Positions 24,149-33,380 of a stretch of 36,546 nt of DNA are shown piece after piece. The first letter of the stretch is position 1, and each line of letters starts with the position of its first letter. Position numbers and translations under genes: made by a program. Under the pieces are notes generated by a model. It ran no database searches and was not told the origin of the DNA. It was given only the letters and a program-made list of their open reading frames with translations. The DNA is from Ignavibacteriaceae bacterium (lineage in GTDB: Bacteria > Bacteroidota > Ignavibacteria > Ignavibacteriales > Ignavibacteriaceae), in NCBI GenBank assembly GCA_014860115.1, contig JACZKK010000012.1:1-36546 (forward strand). The letters are read 5' to 3'.

Positions 24149-25978
24149 TCATAAATTCGACTCGACAAAACCCAATACTTCACTCAGCTTTTTCTGCGCC
24201 TTACTCTTCAACTCTGCACAAGTAGTCCTCATATCATCGACAAACTTTTGATCTTTAATATCTTTAAGATTGATAAGCACATTATAAATCCCACCAAGCA
24301 CACCGGTGTAAGCACTTTGTGCACCAACACCAACATCAGTTATGGAATTTGGATTTCCGTTCTTTGCAACTGCTTCTGCAATTTCGATTGCACGGAAACT
24401 TTGCTTTGCAGTACTTAATGGAACCATCACTGCCTGTTTCAATCCTGCCTGCATTGCTTCTTCACGAGTTTTCTTTTCTTCGGCTGTTTTATTTGGGAGT
24501 CTTCGTGCGCTCATATAAGAATTGAATGCATTTGTGTCTTCATCAACTGCTTTTACTAATGCCTCTTTAATTTGCTGACACTCCTCTGCCGCATCATTCA
24601 GAATTTTATCAACAGCATCACTCCCGCGTTTATTTGCAGTGAGATTGCTTACCATTGATGAAAGAGAAGCACCTAACGCTCCTGCTAAAGCGGCAATTGA
24701 TCCACCACCGGGTGCAGGAGATTCACGCGAAACCTCATCAATAAAATCTGTCAACTTCATTTCAACTAAGGCAGTATCAAGATTTTTAGGAAGTCCCAAA
24801 ACTCTTTCTTCAATTTTAAATTCAGATACATCATTCAACCCAAGTGACTGAACAGCAGTATTTAAAATATCTTTAACGGGAACACCAATTGAGCGATGCT
24901 GCTGCTTTAAATAAAATTTTCCTGTCTCAAGTAATGCAGGAAATGGAACCATCCCAACAATTTCACTTCCTGTTACAACAAGTCCTCTTTCCATTGCAAG
25001 TTTTCTTGTCTCTTCAAGAACGTGATGCATTGAGGTTACTTTATAGTTAGTAAGATTTATTGATATCTGTGCACGGTCATATTTAGGAACCATCCAACCG
25101 ATTGCTTTTGTGTATTTGAACTTGCCAGGTTTTTTAACTGATTGACCTTCGGGTTTTTCAGGATCAATTCCATGCTGCTCAAGAATATCAGCAAGATCGT
25201 ATTGATGTTTTTCTCTACAGTGGTCAATCGTTTCCTTAATTGTCTTGCCGTTAAAATCACAATCGCCGCAGGGATAATTTCCCTTCTCGTACTTCAGAAT
25301 ATCATCACTCTTGTAATAAAAATTTCCACTATTTACTCTGCGGGCAGATCTTCCTTTCTCTCTTATCTCAAATGCGATATCCGTTGCGTGGTTCACTTCA
25401 CGAGTGTTCAAGTCAATGTTGTAAGCTATTAAAAATTCTCTAACTCCAATTACGGTAGCTCCAGCTTTTGCATTAAATTTTGCAGGACCAAAGTCTGGTT
25501 TCCATTCAGGCTTCTTTAATTTTTCTTCGAGAGCTTCGTATTCTCCCTGACGGATTTTTGCTAGATTTTCTCTTTCTGGTTTTACTGCAGATTTTTCGTA
25601 AAGATAAACAGGTATACCTAATTCTTCTCCAACTCGCTTGGCAACTTCTTTTGAAAGCTCGATACATTCTCCTGTTGTAATACCAGTCACTGGAACAAAC
25701 GGACATACATCCGTCGCACCCATTCGTGGATGAGAACCTTTATGCTTGCTCATATCAATAAGTTCAGATGCTTTTTTTATTGAATTGAATGCTGCTTGCT
25801 TAACAGCTTTTGGTGAACCGATAAATGTCACAACAGTCCGGTTCATATCGTAGCCGGGGTCTACATCGAGTAGCTTTGCTCCTTCTATTTTTTCTATTTC
25901 ATCGGTTATTTGTTTTATAATTTCAGGGCGTTGGCCTTCAGAAAAATTCGGGACACATTCAATCAGCTTATCGGACAT
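24149..25978 (-). CDS. ftcD: Bifunctional glutamate formimidoyltransferase / formimidoyl-THF cyclodeaminase
   Basis: A 609-residue fusion that moves the formimino group from formiminoglutamate to tetrahydrofolate and then deaminates it to methenyl-THF, the last steps of one histidine-degradation route. The N-terminal transferase domains start with ECVPNFSEG and contain KHKGSHPRMGATDVCPFVP, with the likely catalytic His83. The C-terminal cyclodeaminase domain starts near 408 (LTDFIDEVSRESPAPGGGSIAALAGALGASL). It is longer than the mammalian enzyme because of an insert at about 205-295. The insert carries C237-X2-C240-X12-H253-X4-H258, a C2H2-finger-like spacing. No other hut gene is nearby. 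The 3' end abuts a REP hairpin. Confidence 0.92.
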   Translation of the reverse strand: MSDKLIECVPNFSEGQRPEIIKQITDEIEKIEGAKLLDVDPGYDMNRTVVTFIGSPKAVKQAAFNSIKKASELIDMSKHKGSHPRMGATDVCPFVPVTGITTGECIELSKEVAKRVGEELGIPVYLYEKSAVKPERENLAKIRQGEYEALEEKLKKPEWKPDFGPAKFNAKAGATVIGVREFLIAYNIDLNTREVNHATDIAFEIREKGRSARRVNSGNFYYKSDDILKYEKGNYPCGDCDFNGKTIKETIDHCREKHQYDLADILEQHGIDPEKPEGQSVKKPGKFKYTKAIGWMVPKYDRAQISINLTNYKVTSMHHVLEETRKLAMERGLVVTGSEIVGMVPFPALLETGKFYLKQQHRSIGVPVKDILNTAVQSLGLNDVSEFKIEERVLGLPKNLDTALVEMKLTDFIDEVSRESPAPGGGSIAALAGALGASLSSMVSNLTANKRGSDAVDKILNDAAEECQQIKEALVKAVDEDTNAFNSYMSARRLPNKTAEEKKTREEAMQAGLKQAVMVPLSTAKQSFRAIEIAEAVAKNGNPNSITDVGVGAQSAYTGVLGGIYNVLINLKDIKDQKFVDDMRTTCAELKSKAQKKLSEVLGFVESNL

Positions 25979-26116
25979 TATTTTTCCTTTTCAGTATTGT
26001 CTTTACAAAAAATGTATTTATAATTTGAAAAATTAATGGTATTGAGGCAGACAGGCAAGGTTATGCAACCAATTTTAGATGTGAATCAATGATATTTTTT
26101 GATTAACCATAGCCGC

Positions 26117-26629
26117 CTATTCTGTTCTATCAAAACTTATCAAATAAATGTAGCCGCTAAGGACAATCATCATAAGTATTTGAATATACACAGGAGTTGA
26201 TATTAGATCCCCGCTCATCAGTGCGGATGTAATCAACAGGAACTTAATCAGATAATAAAATATCTTGCTGGCAATGATGCTCAAAAAGATACTTAAAGTT
26301 TTATGCGATAGTTTTTCAAAAAGAAAGAAGAAGAGCCAAACATTAAGAAGTAACTCACCGGTAATCAAAGAAGTTTTAATTAATGACGGATGAGCAGAAA
26401 TAAGAAATGAAAATAGAGGAAGTGTTAATGCAATTAAATATGCATTTTTTCGGCTTGTGTGAGCAACGGCAAGAATCAGCATAATTCTCATCGGCTCAAG
26501 ATAATAAACAGGAAAGCTTAGCAGATGTGAAACGGCAGGGACTAAATAAATTGCAAGCAAAGCCACTAAATCAAAAACTATATTTTTAATTTTTGATATT
26601 GACAGTGAGTATACTGATGTGTTTTCCAT
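26117..26629 (-). CDS. Small polytopic membrane protein of unknown function
   Basis: A 170-residue protein, almost wholly hydrophobic, with five or six predicted helices. One segment, LISAHPSLIKTSLITGELLLNVWLFF (shown here only as the region around residues 78-100), resembles in pattern the S components of ECF vitamin transporters, where a conserved Pro and an E-L-L-L-N helix occur. That is a weak hint only, and no ECF A or T subunit is visible. It is divergent from the Tat-exported DUF362 gene and downstream genes on its own strand start 138 bases away. Confidence 0.6.
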   Translation of the reverse strand: MENTSVYSLSISKIKNIVFDLVALLAIYLVPAVSHLLSFPVYYLEPMRIMLILAVAHTSRKNAYLIALTLPLFSFLISAHPSLIKTSLITGELLLNVWLFFFLFEKLSHKTLSIFLSIIASKIFYYLIKFLLITSALMSGDLISTPVYIQILMMIVLSGYIYLISFDRTE

Positions 26630-26779
26630 TATTCTTCCCTATTAAAAATTTTCTACCTACCAAAACTAATTATTTTCACTTAAAGATTACACTACTTTCA
26701 TTTTACCCTGAAAACTTTTATTAAAATTCATTAGTTTTATTTGCACTAAAAATAATTTTCTCATTAAGCTGAGACTTCT

Positions 26780-27703
26780 ATGGACCGCAGAGATTTCATT
26801 AAGAAAAGTATACAAGCTGGTATAATTGCAGGTACTGCCAGTTCATTCGGGAAATATTCAAATCTATTCGCTTCACCAGTTATACATCCATCAAATAATT
26901 ACGACCTGGTTGCCATTAAAGGCGGCGAACCTGATGTTATGTTTGATAAGGCAATCGAGTCCCTGGGAGGAATTAAATCCTTTATTAAAAAAGGACAAAA
27001 AGTCGTTGTTAAACCAAACATCGGCTGGGATGTAACACCTGAACGTGCAGGAAATACAAATCCCGCTTTGGTCAAACGGATTGTTCAACATTGCTATGAT
27101 GCAGGAGCAAAAGAGGTTTATGTTTTTGATAATACTTGTGATGATTGGAAAAGATGCTACTCAAATAGTGGAATTGAAAGAGCAGTTAAGGATGCCGGCG
27201 GTAAAATGGTCTCGGGTGACAGTGAACGCTATTACCAGCAAGTTGATGTGAAGAATGGTAAGAAATTAACAAGCACAAAAGTTCACGAGCTGATTCTTGA
27301 ATCAGATGTTTTTATAAATGTACCAGTATTAAAGCATCATTCTTCAACTGATCTAACTATCTCGATGAAAAACTTGATGGGCAACGTTTGGGACAGAGGT
27401 TACTGGCATAGGAATAATCTCAACCAATGCATTGCTGATTTTACTTCATTCAAGAAACCAGATCTTAATATTATTGATGCTTATTACGTTATGAAAAGAA
27501 ACGGTCCCAGAGGAGTTTCAAAGGGAGATGTTGTATTAATGAAGTCGCAGATCATTTCTTGTGACATTGTAGCAGCCGATGCAGCTGCAACAAAATTATT
27601 TGGTAAAGAGCCTGAAGACATATCATATATCAAGCTCGCTGCAGAAATGAAACTTGGTCAGATGGACCTGTCAAGGCTGAACATCAACAGAATCATCCTT
27701 TAG
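26780..27703 (+). CDS. DUF362 protein with Tat signal peptide
   Basis: A 307-residue protein. The N-terminus has RRDFIKKS (twin arginine at 3-4) and a hydrophobic stretch (about 11-30) as in Tat signals, so export of a folded, cofactor-bearing protein is likely. The DUF362 core follows: GGIKSFIKKGQKVVVKPNIGWD, VYVFDNTCDDW, FINVPVLKHHSSTDLTISMKNLMGN and IIDAYYVMKRNGPRG. The function of DUF362 is not established. The gene ends three bases before the start of the membrane polyferredoxin, which strongly suggests that the two proteins work together in a redox step. Confidence 0.85.
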   Translation: MDRRDFIKKSIQAGIIAGTASSFGKYSNLFASPVIHPSNNYDLVAIKGGEPDVMFDKAIESLGGIKSFIKKGQKVVVKPNIGWDVTPERAGNTNPALVKRIVQHCYDAGAKEVYVFDNTCDDWKRCYSNSGIERAVKDAGGKMVSGDSERYYQQVDVKNGKKLTSTKVHELILESDVFINVPVLKHHSSTDLTISMKNLMGNVWDRGYWHRNNLNQCIADFTSFKKPDLNIIDAYYVMKRNGPRGVSKGDVVLMKSQIISCDIVAADAAATKLFGKEPEDISYIKLAAEMKLGQMDLSRLNINRIIL

Positions 27704-27706
27704 ATT

Positions 27707-29272
27707 ATGACTTTGGTCAGATTAAAGAAGATCAGGGTTTATGTGGCCCTGCTTTTCTTTTTTGTCACAATAATTTTATTTCTCGACATTATACATTTAA
27801 TTCCTGCGAAGATTACTCCGTACCTACTTTATTTCCAGTTTGTTCCATCAGCAGTAAAATTTTTCAACCAATATTCTTTACTTGCAACAGGATTTCTAAT
27901 CGTTTTAATACTCACATTGCTTTTCGGAAGGATCTACTGTTCGAGTGTTTGTCCTCTTGGAACTCTTCAGGATTTTATTTCAAGGATTGCATTAACGTTT
28001 AATAAGAGTAAATACTTTCAAATGCTAAGAGACTTTAGGCTGTTTAAATATAGTATTCTGATTGTAACTACAGCATCTATATTCAGCGGAAGTATGATAT
28101 TATTAAATCTCCTCGATCCTTTTAGTCTTGCCGGGAAAATTTTTTCAAATATCTTCAGATTTTTATTAATACCAGTTAACAATGTGGCATCTCTAACACT
28201 GGAGCAGTTTAATATTTACAGGGTCTATCCAATTGAAGTAAAAGCATTAAGCTGGATTGCAATTACATTTTCCTCAATAGTTCTTCTGATAATCGGAATT
28301 ATGTCATTCACTAAAGGAAGATTATTCTGCAACACTGTTTGTCCTGTTGGAACCTTACTCGGTTTAACTTCAAGATTATCTTTTTTCAAAATAAAGATTG
28401 AAGAAACTGACTGCTCTGGTTGCGGTGTTTGCGAAACTGTTTGTAAAGCAGGATGTATTGATAACGAGAATAAGAATATTGATTTTGAAAGATGCGTAAG
28501 TTGTTTTAACTGTTTTACAGTCTGTCCATCGAACGGGATAGTTTATCAAAGATCGAGAATTAACTTCAGTAAAGCTGGGGCTAAACAAGTTGATGCTGAT
28601 AAAAGAAAATTCTTTACCAGACTTTTTATCGGAATAGTAGGTTTATCTGAATTCTTAAGAGCACAGGTTAAAGTCATTCCAAAAAAAGACAGCACAATAC
28701 CTGTAATCAAAAAAGTGTATCCATCTTTGCCAGGTTCAGGTGGTGTTGAACATTTTTACAGTAGTTGCACGGCTTGTCATCTTTGCGTTGCAGCTTGCCC
28801 GACACACGTTTTGCAGCCATCATTTCTTGAACACGGAGCATTCAACATTTTACAGCCATATCTAGATAACTCTGCAGCTTACTGTACGTTTGAATGTATC
28901 AGGTGTACGGAAGTTTGCCCAACCGGAGCGCTTCTTCCACTAACAGTTGAGCAAAAGACAAAAGTCCAGATCGGAAAAACCACTTTTGTAAAAGAGAATT
29001 GTGTTGTGGAAACCGAAGGAACTGAATGTGGCGCTTGTTCAGAACACTGTCCAACAAAAGCAGTAATAATGGTTCCTTATAAAAATAATATTAAGATACC
29101 AGAAGTAAGAAATGATTATTGTGTTGGCTGCGGTGCCTGTGAGTACGCTTGCCCAACCAGACCCTTCAAAGCAATTTATGTCGAAGGTAATCCTCTTCAT
29201 CTTATTGCAAAGGAAGCTCCCGAAGAAAGATTTGAGCAGGAAGTAGATTACAAAGAGGAATTTCCATTCTGA
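27707..29272 (+). CDS. Membrane-bound polyferredoxin, NapH/CcoG-like, with multiple 4Fe-4S clusters
   Basis: A 521-residue protein with several N-terminal helices, including about 8-28, 58-78, 105-125 and 180-200. Cytoplasmic-type Cys motifs lie between them: YCSSVCPLGTLQD and FCNTVCPVGTLLG, as in NapH-type proteins. The soluble part carries ferredoxin motifs CSGCGVCETVCKAGC, CVSCFNCFTVCP, CTACHLCVAACP, CIRCTEVCP, CGACSEHCP and CVGCGACEYACP, enough for roughly four to six 4Fe-4S clusters. It probably passes electrons between the quinone pool or a soluble donor and the DUF362 partner encoded three bases upstream. The direction and substrate are unknown. Confidence 0.87.
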   Translation: MTLVRLKKIRVYVALLFFFVTIILFLDIIHLIPAKITPYLLYFQFVPSAVKFFNQYSLLATGFLIVLILTLLFGRIYCSSVCPLGTLQDFISRIALTFNKSKYFQMLRDFRLFKYSILIVTTASIFSGSMILLNLLDPFSLAGKIFSNIFRFLLIPVNNVASLTLEQFNIYRVYPIEVKALSWIAITFSSIVLLIIGIMSFTKGRLFCNTVCPVGTLLGLTSRLSFFKIKIEETDCSGCGVCETVCKAGCIDNENKNIDFERCVSCFNCFTVCPSNGIVYQRSRINFSKAGAKQVDADKRKFFTRLFIGIVGLSEFLRAQVKVIPKKDSTIPVIKKVYPSLPGSGGVEHFYSSCTACHLCVAACPTHVLQPSFLEHGAFNILQPYLDNSAAYCTFECIRCTEVCPTGALLPLTVEQKTKVQIGKTTFVKENCVVETEGTECGACSEHCPTKAVIMVPYKNNIKIPEVRNDYCVGCGACEYACPTRPFKAIYVEGNPLHLIAKEAPEERFEQEVDYKEEFPF

Positions 29273-29366
29273 CGAAGTTGTCAAATCTTTTCTCTTATTT
29301 TAAATCATTAACTTTCGATGCGAAATAAACTGCTTTTATTCATCAATTTATATTTATCGGGCTGAT

Positions 29367-30215
29367 TTGATAGCATACATAAAGAAATTTTTATCAAGCT
29401 TTAGAGAGAGAGGGCTAAGTCCAACCCTGAAAATAATTTTGGACAAATTAAGCTTTGAATCAAAATGTCTTTTAACATCATTTAAGCTAAATACAAAGAA
29501 ACTATTTATTAACAGCGAGTTAATTGTAGATCATGGTTGGTATAAATTTAATTTTTATGGCGGTGGTGACAGAGGTGAAATTCTATATCACGCTTTCTGG
29601 GATAAAATGTTTTCAGAAGAAATAGAAAAAGTTAAAGAATACATCAAACCGGGTGATACTGTAATTGATGTCGGTGGTAATCTAGGTTTCTTCGTTCTTA
29701 TCCTGAATGAATTGGTTGGGGGCGGAGGAAATATTTATACCTTCGAACCATCAAAAAGACTTAAAGCAAAACTCAATTCCACAATTAAGAATAATAATCT
29801 TAAAAATGTGACAGTTGTAAATCTTGGCTTGGGAGAATCTGAAGAAAATACCAGTATTCACTATAATCCAAAGCAAACTGGCTTAACTTCAATAGTAAAA
29901 GATTTCAATGGTGATTCACTTAGTGAAGAAATTCAAATTACAACACTCGATAAGTTCTCCGAAAATATTCCAAACAAAATATCGTTTATTAAAATTGATA
30001 CAGAAGGTTATGAGCCTCAAGTACTTAATGGAGCAAGGGAACTTATATCCAGAGATAAACCAACAATCTACATTGAACTCGGCGGTGAATACCAAAATTC
30101 ATCTGAGCTGGCATTAAAAATTCTCAAAGAATTAAACTACAATTGTGAAGCATATAATATCGATTTGAAAAATGTACCGGCTGGAATTAATTTTATCGCA
30201 ACTCCAAAAACTTAA
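29367..30215 (+). CDS. FkbM-family SAM-dependent methyltransferase
   Basis: A 282-residue protein. The SAM-binding motif VIDVGGNLGFFVLIL (about 108-122) is followed by YTFEPSKRLKAKL, and the FkbM signature ISFIKIDTEGYEPQVLNGA lies near 210. Such enzymes O-methylate sugars, glycans or other hydroxyl groups. The substrate cannot be told. The start is taken as TTG at 29367, which places a basic amphipathic helix (AYIKKFLSSFRERG) at the N-terminus; no ATG fits upstream. It stands alone between the polyferredoxin and the menC-type gene, 18 bases before the latter. Confidence 0.83.
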   Translation: MIAYIKKFLSSFRERGLSPTLKIILDKLSFESKCLLTSFKLNTKKLFINSELIVDHGWYKFNFYGGGDRGEILYHAFWDKMFSEEIEKVKEYIKPGDTVIDVGGNLGFFVLILNELVGGGGNIYTFEPSKRLKAKLNSTIKNNNLKNVTVVNLGLGESEENTSIHYNPKQTGLTSIVKDFNGDSLSEEIQITTLDKFSENIPNKISFIKIDTEGYEPQVLNGARELISRDKPTIYIELGGEYQNSSELALKILKELNYNCEAYNIDLKNVPAGINFIATPKT

Positions 30216-30233
30216 AATTAAAATTGATTCAAG

Positions 30234-31337
30234 ATGAAAATTGAAAAAATTGAAATCCGACACACCAAAATGGAATTAGTTTCACCATTTGCAACATCTA
30301 TGGGAACTGAATACGATGAAGAACATATTATGGTCAGAGTTGATGCAGAAGGTGTTACCGGTTGGGGAGAATGTGTTGCACAGGCTAAACCTTTCTATAC
30401 TTATGAAACTGTTGAAACTGCATGGCACATTCTTCAGGATTTTTTAATTCCATCAATAATAAGTAAAGATCTTTCTTCAATTGATGAGGCAATTAAACTT
30501 AACGATCGAGTTCGTGGACATATGATGGCGAAAGCCGGACTAGAAGCAGCTCTATGGGATGTTTTTGCGAAAGCTAAAAATATTTCTTTATCAAAAATGC
30601 TTGGAGGAAACAGGAATAAAATTGATGTCGGTGTAAGCGTTGGAATTCAGAATACTGAATCAGAATTAACTAATAAAGTAAGTGGCTATCTTGATGAAGG
30701 TTACAAAAGAATCAAAATAAAAATTTCTCCCGGTTACGATATTCAATTTGTAAAAGCTTTGAGAAAAGAATTTCCGGATATTCTGCTGCAGGTAGATGCG
30801 AATTCTGCTTACGAATTACAACATATAAATCTTTTTAAAGAGATGGATAATTATAATCTTCTGCTTATTGAACAACCACTTGGATACGAAGATATTTACG
30901 ATCACTCAAAACTTCAGCGAGAACTCAAAACTCCAATTTGTCTCGATGAAAGTATTCATTCGCTTGATGATACACGCGCAGCAATTGAATTAGACAGTTG
31001 TCGGGTTATAAATATTAAACCCGGAAGAGTTGGCGGATTTACGGAATCGAAATTGATTCACGATTATTGTGCATCTAACAAAATTCCGGTTTGGTGCGGT
31101 GGAATGCTTGAATCAGGAATTGGTCGTGCTGGAAATGTTGCACTAGCTTCCCTTCCCAACTTCACCTTGCCGGGAGATATTTCTGCTAGTAAAAGATATT
31201 ACAAAGAAGATATTGTTGAGCCTGAATTTATTTTAAATAAAGATGGAACGATGGATGTCCCGACAAAACCTGGAATTGGTATAGAAATAAATGTGACAAA
31301 ATTAGAGAAGGTAACTATAAGAAAAAAAAACTACTGA
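30234..31337 (+). CDS. menC: o-Succinylbenzoate synthase (MenC, OSBS/NSAR type)
   Basis: A 367-residue enolase-superfamily enzyme. The catalytic residues are in place: KIKIS (the K-x-K acid/base pair), metal ligands in LQVDANSAY, LIEQPLGYED and ICLDESI, and the second base in INIKPGRVGG. The motif set fits the OSBS/N-succinylamino-acid racemase group, with TSMGTEYDEEHI at the N-terminus. MenC dehydrates SHCHC to o-succinylbenzoate, the substrate of MenE. A menE-like gene lies at the left end of the window, which supports MenC over a racemase-only role. Some members do both reactions, so the racemase alternative stays open. Confidence 0.82.
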   Translation: MKIEKIEIRHTKMELVSPFATSMGTEYDEEHIMVRVDAEGVTGWGECVAQAKPFYTYETVETAWHILQDFLIPSIISKDLSSIDEAIKLNDRVRGHMMAKAGLEAALWDVFAKAKNISLSKMLGGNRNKIDVGVSVGIQNTESELTNKVSGYLDEGYKRIKIKISPGYDIQFVKALRKEFPDILLQVDANSAYELQHINLFKEMDNYNLLLIEQPLGYEDIYDHSKLQRELKTPICLDESIHSLDDTRAAIELDSCRVINIKPGRVGGFTESKLIHDYCASNKIPVWCGGMLESGIGRAGNVALASLPNFTLPGDISASKRYYKEDIVEPEFILNKDGTMDVPTKPGIGIEINVTKLEKVTIRKKNY

Positions 31338-31360
31338 GCTCGTAGTTAATCCACATTGCC

Positions 31361-31397
31361 TAAAAATAAAAAAAGCCCCTCCGGATTTGAAGGGGCT
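31361..31397 (-). terminator. Terminator of the OmpA/TSP3 gene
   Basis: AGCCCCT and AGGGGCT form a 7-bp GC-rich stem with a 10-base loop (31374-31397). Read on the minus strand it is followed by TTTTTTTATTTTT (31373 down to 31361). It lies 22 bases beyond the stop of the OmpA gene. The stem could also stop plus-strand transcripts from menC, but the T-run is on the minus side. Confidence 0.8.
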
Positions 31398-31419
31398 CTT
31401 ACTTAATTAACTATATCAT

Positions 31420-32985
31420 TTATCTTATTCGTTTAAATTCTATTCGTCTGTTCATTCTCTTATGGTCAGGAGAATCATTCGGAACCCTCGGGAACTCCTC
31501 GCCATAACCCTTTGCAATTATTCTATCCGGGTTTATACCATTACTAATTAACCAGAATCTAACTGAGTCAGCCCTTCTTTGAGACAATGCCTGGTTACTT
31601 GATGCGCTGCCCACGTCATCTGTGTGACCGCTTATCTCAACAATAATATCAGGATAGGTTTGCATGGTTTTTAGTGCACCCTGAAGAACTACTCCAGATT
31701 CAGGCGTAATGTCAGATTTGCCAGTCTCGAAAGTTATTCCTTCCAAAACAATCGGAACATCCATCTTAATAACATCATCTTCAGGATTTAATGGATTTGT
31801 TCCTCTGTTTACTTCAGTGAAATCATCCACAGACCCACCATCGGTGTCGGCTTTTAATGGATCAGTTCTGTACATATTTATTTCTTCTCCATCTTTCAGG
31901 TTATCAGCATCAGTATCCGGGTTAAGTGGATCGGTCTTATAAAGATTTATTTCATCGCTGTCCGGTATAGTATCACTATCAGTATCAACTTTGAGCGGAT
32001 CAGTTTTGTGAATGTTTATTTCATCACCATCGCTTAATCCATCACCATCTGTATCTGCTTTTAGCGGATCAGTATTATGAGTTTTGATTTCTAAGTTATC
32101 GGAAAGTCCATCACCATCTGAATCAGATTTATTTGGATCGGTAGAATAAGTTTTTACTTCTTCACCATCAGTTAATGCGTCAGTATCTGAATCAGTATTT
32201 AGAGGATTGGTCATATAAGTTCTGACTTCTTCTCCATCTTTCAAACCATCGCCATCAGTATCAGGATTATCCGGATCGGTTCCAAGTTCCTTTTCTTCTC
32301 TTTTCGTTAACCCATCTCCATCTTTATCTGAAGAACCACTTCCATTTACAAAAATTAATCCGATACCAGCACTGTAATAACCATCATAATTTCCTTCAGA
32401 GTTTGCCATGTTTTGATTATCGTATTTATTTAAATCGTCTGATAATGAAAAAGTGTAGCCACCAGAGAAATCAAGTGTGATTGCTTCCGAAAGAGCGACT
32501 TCAAAACCTCCACCCACGGGAAATATTGTTGTCCATCCTTCTTCTTTACCATTATTAAATTCATCGCTTGGAGGATCATCATTATTAAAATATAATGCAC
32601 CAACACCGCCATATAAATAAGGACTCCAAACATCCATATCGAATGGACTCAAAATAACTCTGAAATCGGCAGGGATCATGTATGTCCACCAATTATTTTT
32701 TGCTGTGTCAATGCCTGCAAGTCTGCCAAATCCACCCCCGACTTCCATTTCAACAATTGGTGTGAAAAATTCAAATCTAAGAAAAAGTCTGCCAAGACCT
32801 GAAAATTTGTACTCTGGGTCTTTCGGCTTATTTTCTTTATCGAATTCAGTATCGGGTAAAATACCATTTGCCTGTAATCCGAGTTTCACAGTGTAATCAT
32901 TAAACTGGGCTTGTAAATTTGAGGTGATGAAGACGAAAGTTAAGGCAAGAATGAACAAAAATTGTCTAGTAATATAATTTTTCAT
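31420..32985 (-). CDS. OmpA-family outer-membrane protein with thrombospondin type 3 repeats
   Basis: A protein of 521 residues from the ATG at 32985, which gives the signal peptide MKNYITRQFLFILALTFVFI...LQAQ; the ATG at 32997 adds four residues. The N-terminal half (about 22-205) is a beta-barrel of OmpA/OprF type. Next come about seven degenerate 23-residue repeats (about 210-385) of the form TDPLKADTDGDGLSDGDEI, calcium-binding TSP3 repeats. The C-terminal OmpA domain (about 405-521) has ISGHTDDVGS, SQRRADSVR, GYGEEFP and NRRIEFKR, the peptidoglycan-binding residues. It should tether the outer membrane to peptidoglycan. A strong terminator follows. Confidence 0.92.
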   Translation of the reverse strand: MKNYITRQFLFILALTFVFITSNLQAQFNDYTVKLGLQANGILPDTEFDKENKPKDPEYKFSGLGRLFLRFEFFTPIVEMEVGGGFGRLAGIDTAKNNWWTYMIPADFRVILSPFDMDVWSPYLYGGVGALYFNNDDPPSDEFNNGKEEGWTTIFPVGGGFEVALSEAITLDFSGGYTFSLSDDLNKYDNQNMANSEGNYDGYYSAGIGLIFVNGSGSSDKDGDGLTKREEKELGTDPDNPDTDGDGLKDGEEVRTYMTNPLNTDSDTDALTDGEEVKTYSTDPNKSDSDGDGLSDNLEIKTHNTDPLKADTDGDGLSDGDEINIHKTDPLKVDTDSDTIPDSDEINLYKTDPLNPDTDADNLKDGEEINMYRTDPLKADTDGGSVDDFTEVNRGTNPLNPEDDVIKMDVPIVLEGITFETGKSDITPESGVVLQGALKTMQTYPDIIVEISGHTDDVGSASSNQALSQRRADSVRFWLISNGINPDRIIAKGYGEEFPRVPNDSPDHKRMNRRIEFKRIR

Positions 32986-33202
32986 AAGAACCACCATTTA
33001 TTGTTAAAAGATTTTAATTCTGAATAAAAATTCAACAATTAAAAACAATTAAAATGCCATCGAAAACAGATCAATTTAAGGACTTTTGATGAGTTTCAGG
33101 CAAAAATTTACTATTGGGATGGTACTTTGTGACCATTTAAGCAAAGAATTTGACGATTTTATTTCATTCATAAATTGCTGCAAACCAATAAAGTTGATAA
33201 TA

Positions 33203-33234
33203 AAAGCCAAAACCCTCTCGGTTTGAGAGGGTTT
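33203..33234 (-). terminator. Terminator of the tRNA-Thr gene
   Basis: On the minus strand AAACCCTCTC-AAACC-GAGAGGGTTT forms a perfect 10-bp stem, followed by TGGCTTTTA. It begins five bases after the tRNA 3' end. Confidence 0.72.
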
Positions 33235-33238
33235 CAAG

Positions 33239-33311
33239 AGCTGGTGAACGGATTCGAACCGCCGACCGGCTGATTACAAATCAGCTGCTCTACCAGCTGA
33301 GCTACACCAGC
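33239..33311 (-). tRNA. tRNA-Thr (UGU anticodon)
   Basis: The minus strand folds as a standard 73-base tRNA: acceptor GCTGGTG/CACCAGC, D arm GCTC/GAGC, anticodon arm GCTGA-TTTGTAA-TCAGC with anticodon TGT, a five-base variable loop, and the T arm with the TTCGAAT loop. The T stem has two G-U pairs. The discriminator base is T and CCA is not encoded. It reads ACA codons (Thr). It lies between the unknown membrane-anchored gene and the OmpA gene with its own terminator. Confidence 0.95.
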
Positions 33312-33380
33312 TTAAATTTTTGTGTGCCAAAAATATCACTTTCCAACAATCTAAACAAGATGAAACTTCTTTCCAGCAAA

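Noticed and set aside
31780..32330. Regularly spaced DNA repeats that could suggest a CRISPR or satellite array
   Set aside because: They are in frame, 69 bases long and degenerate, and encode the TSP3 calcium-binding repeats of the OmpA protein.
33000..33202. Gap between the OmpA gene and the tRNA terminator
   Set aside because: I looked for small genes, riboswitch-like structure and promoters on both strands and saw nothing I could support.
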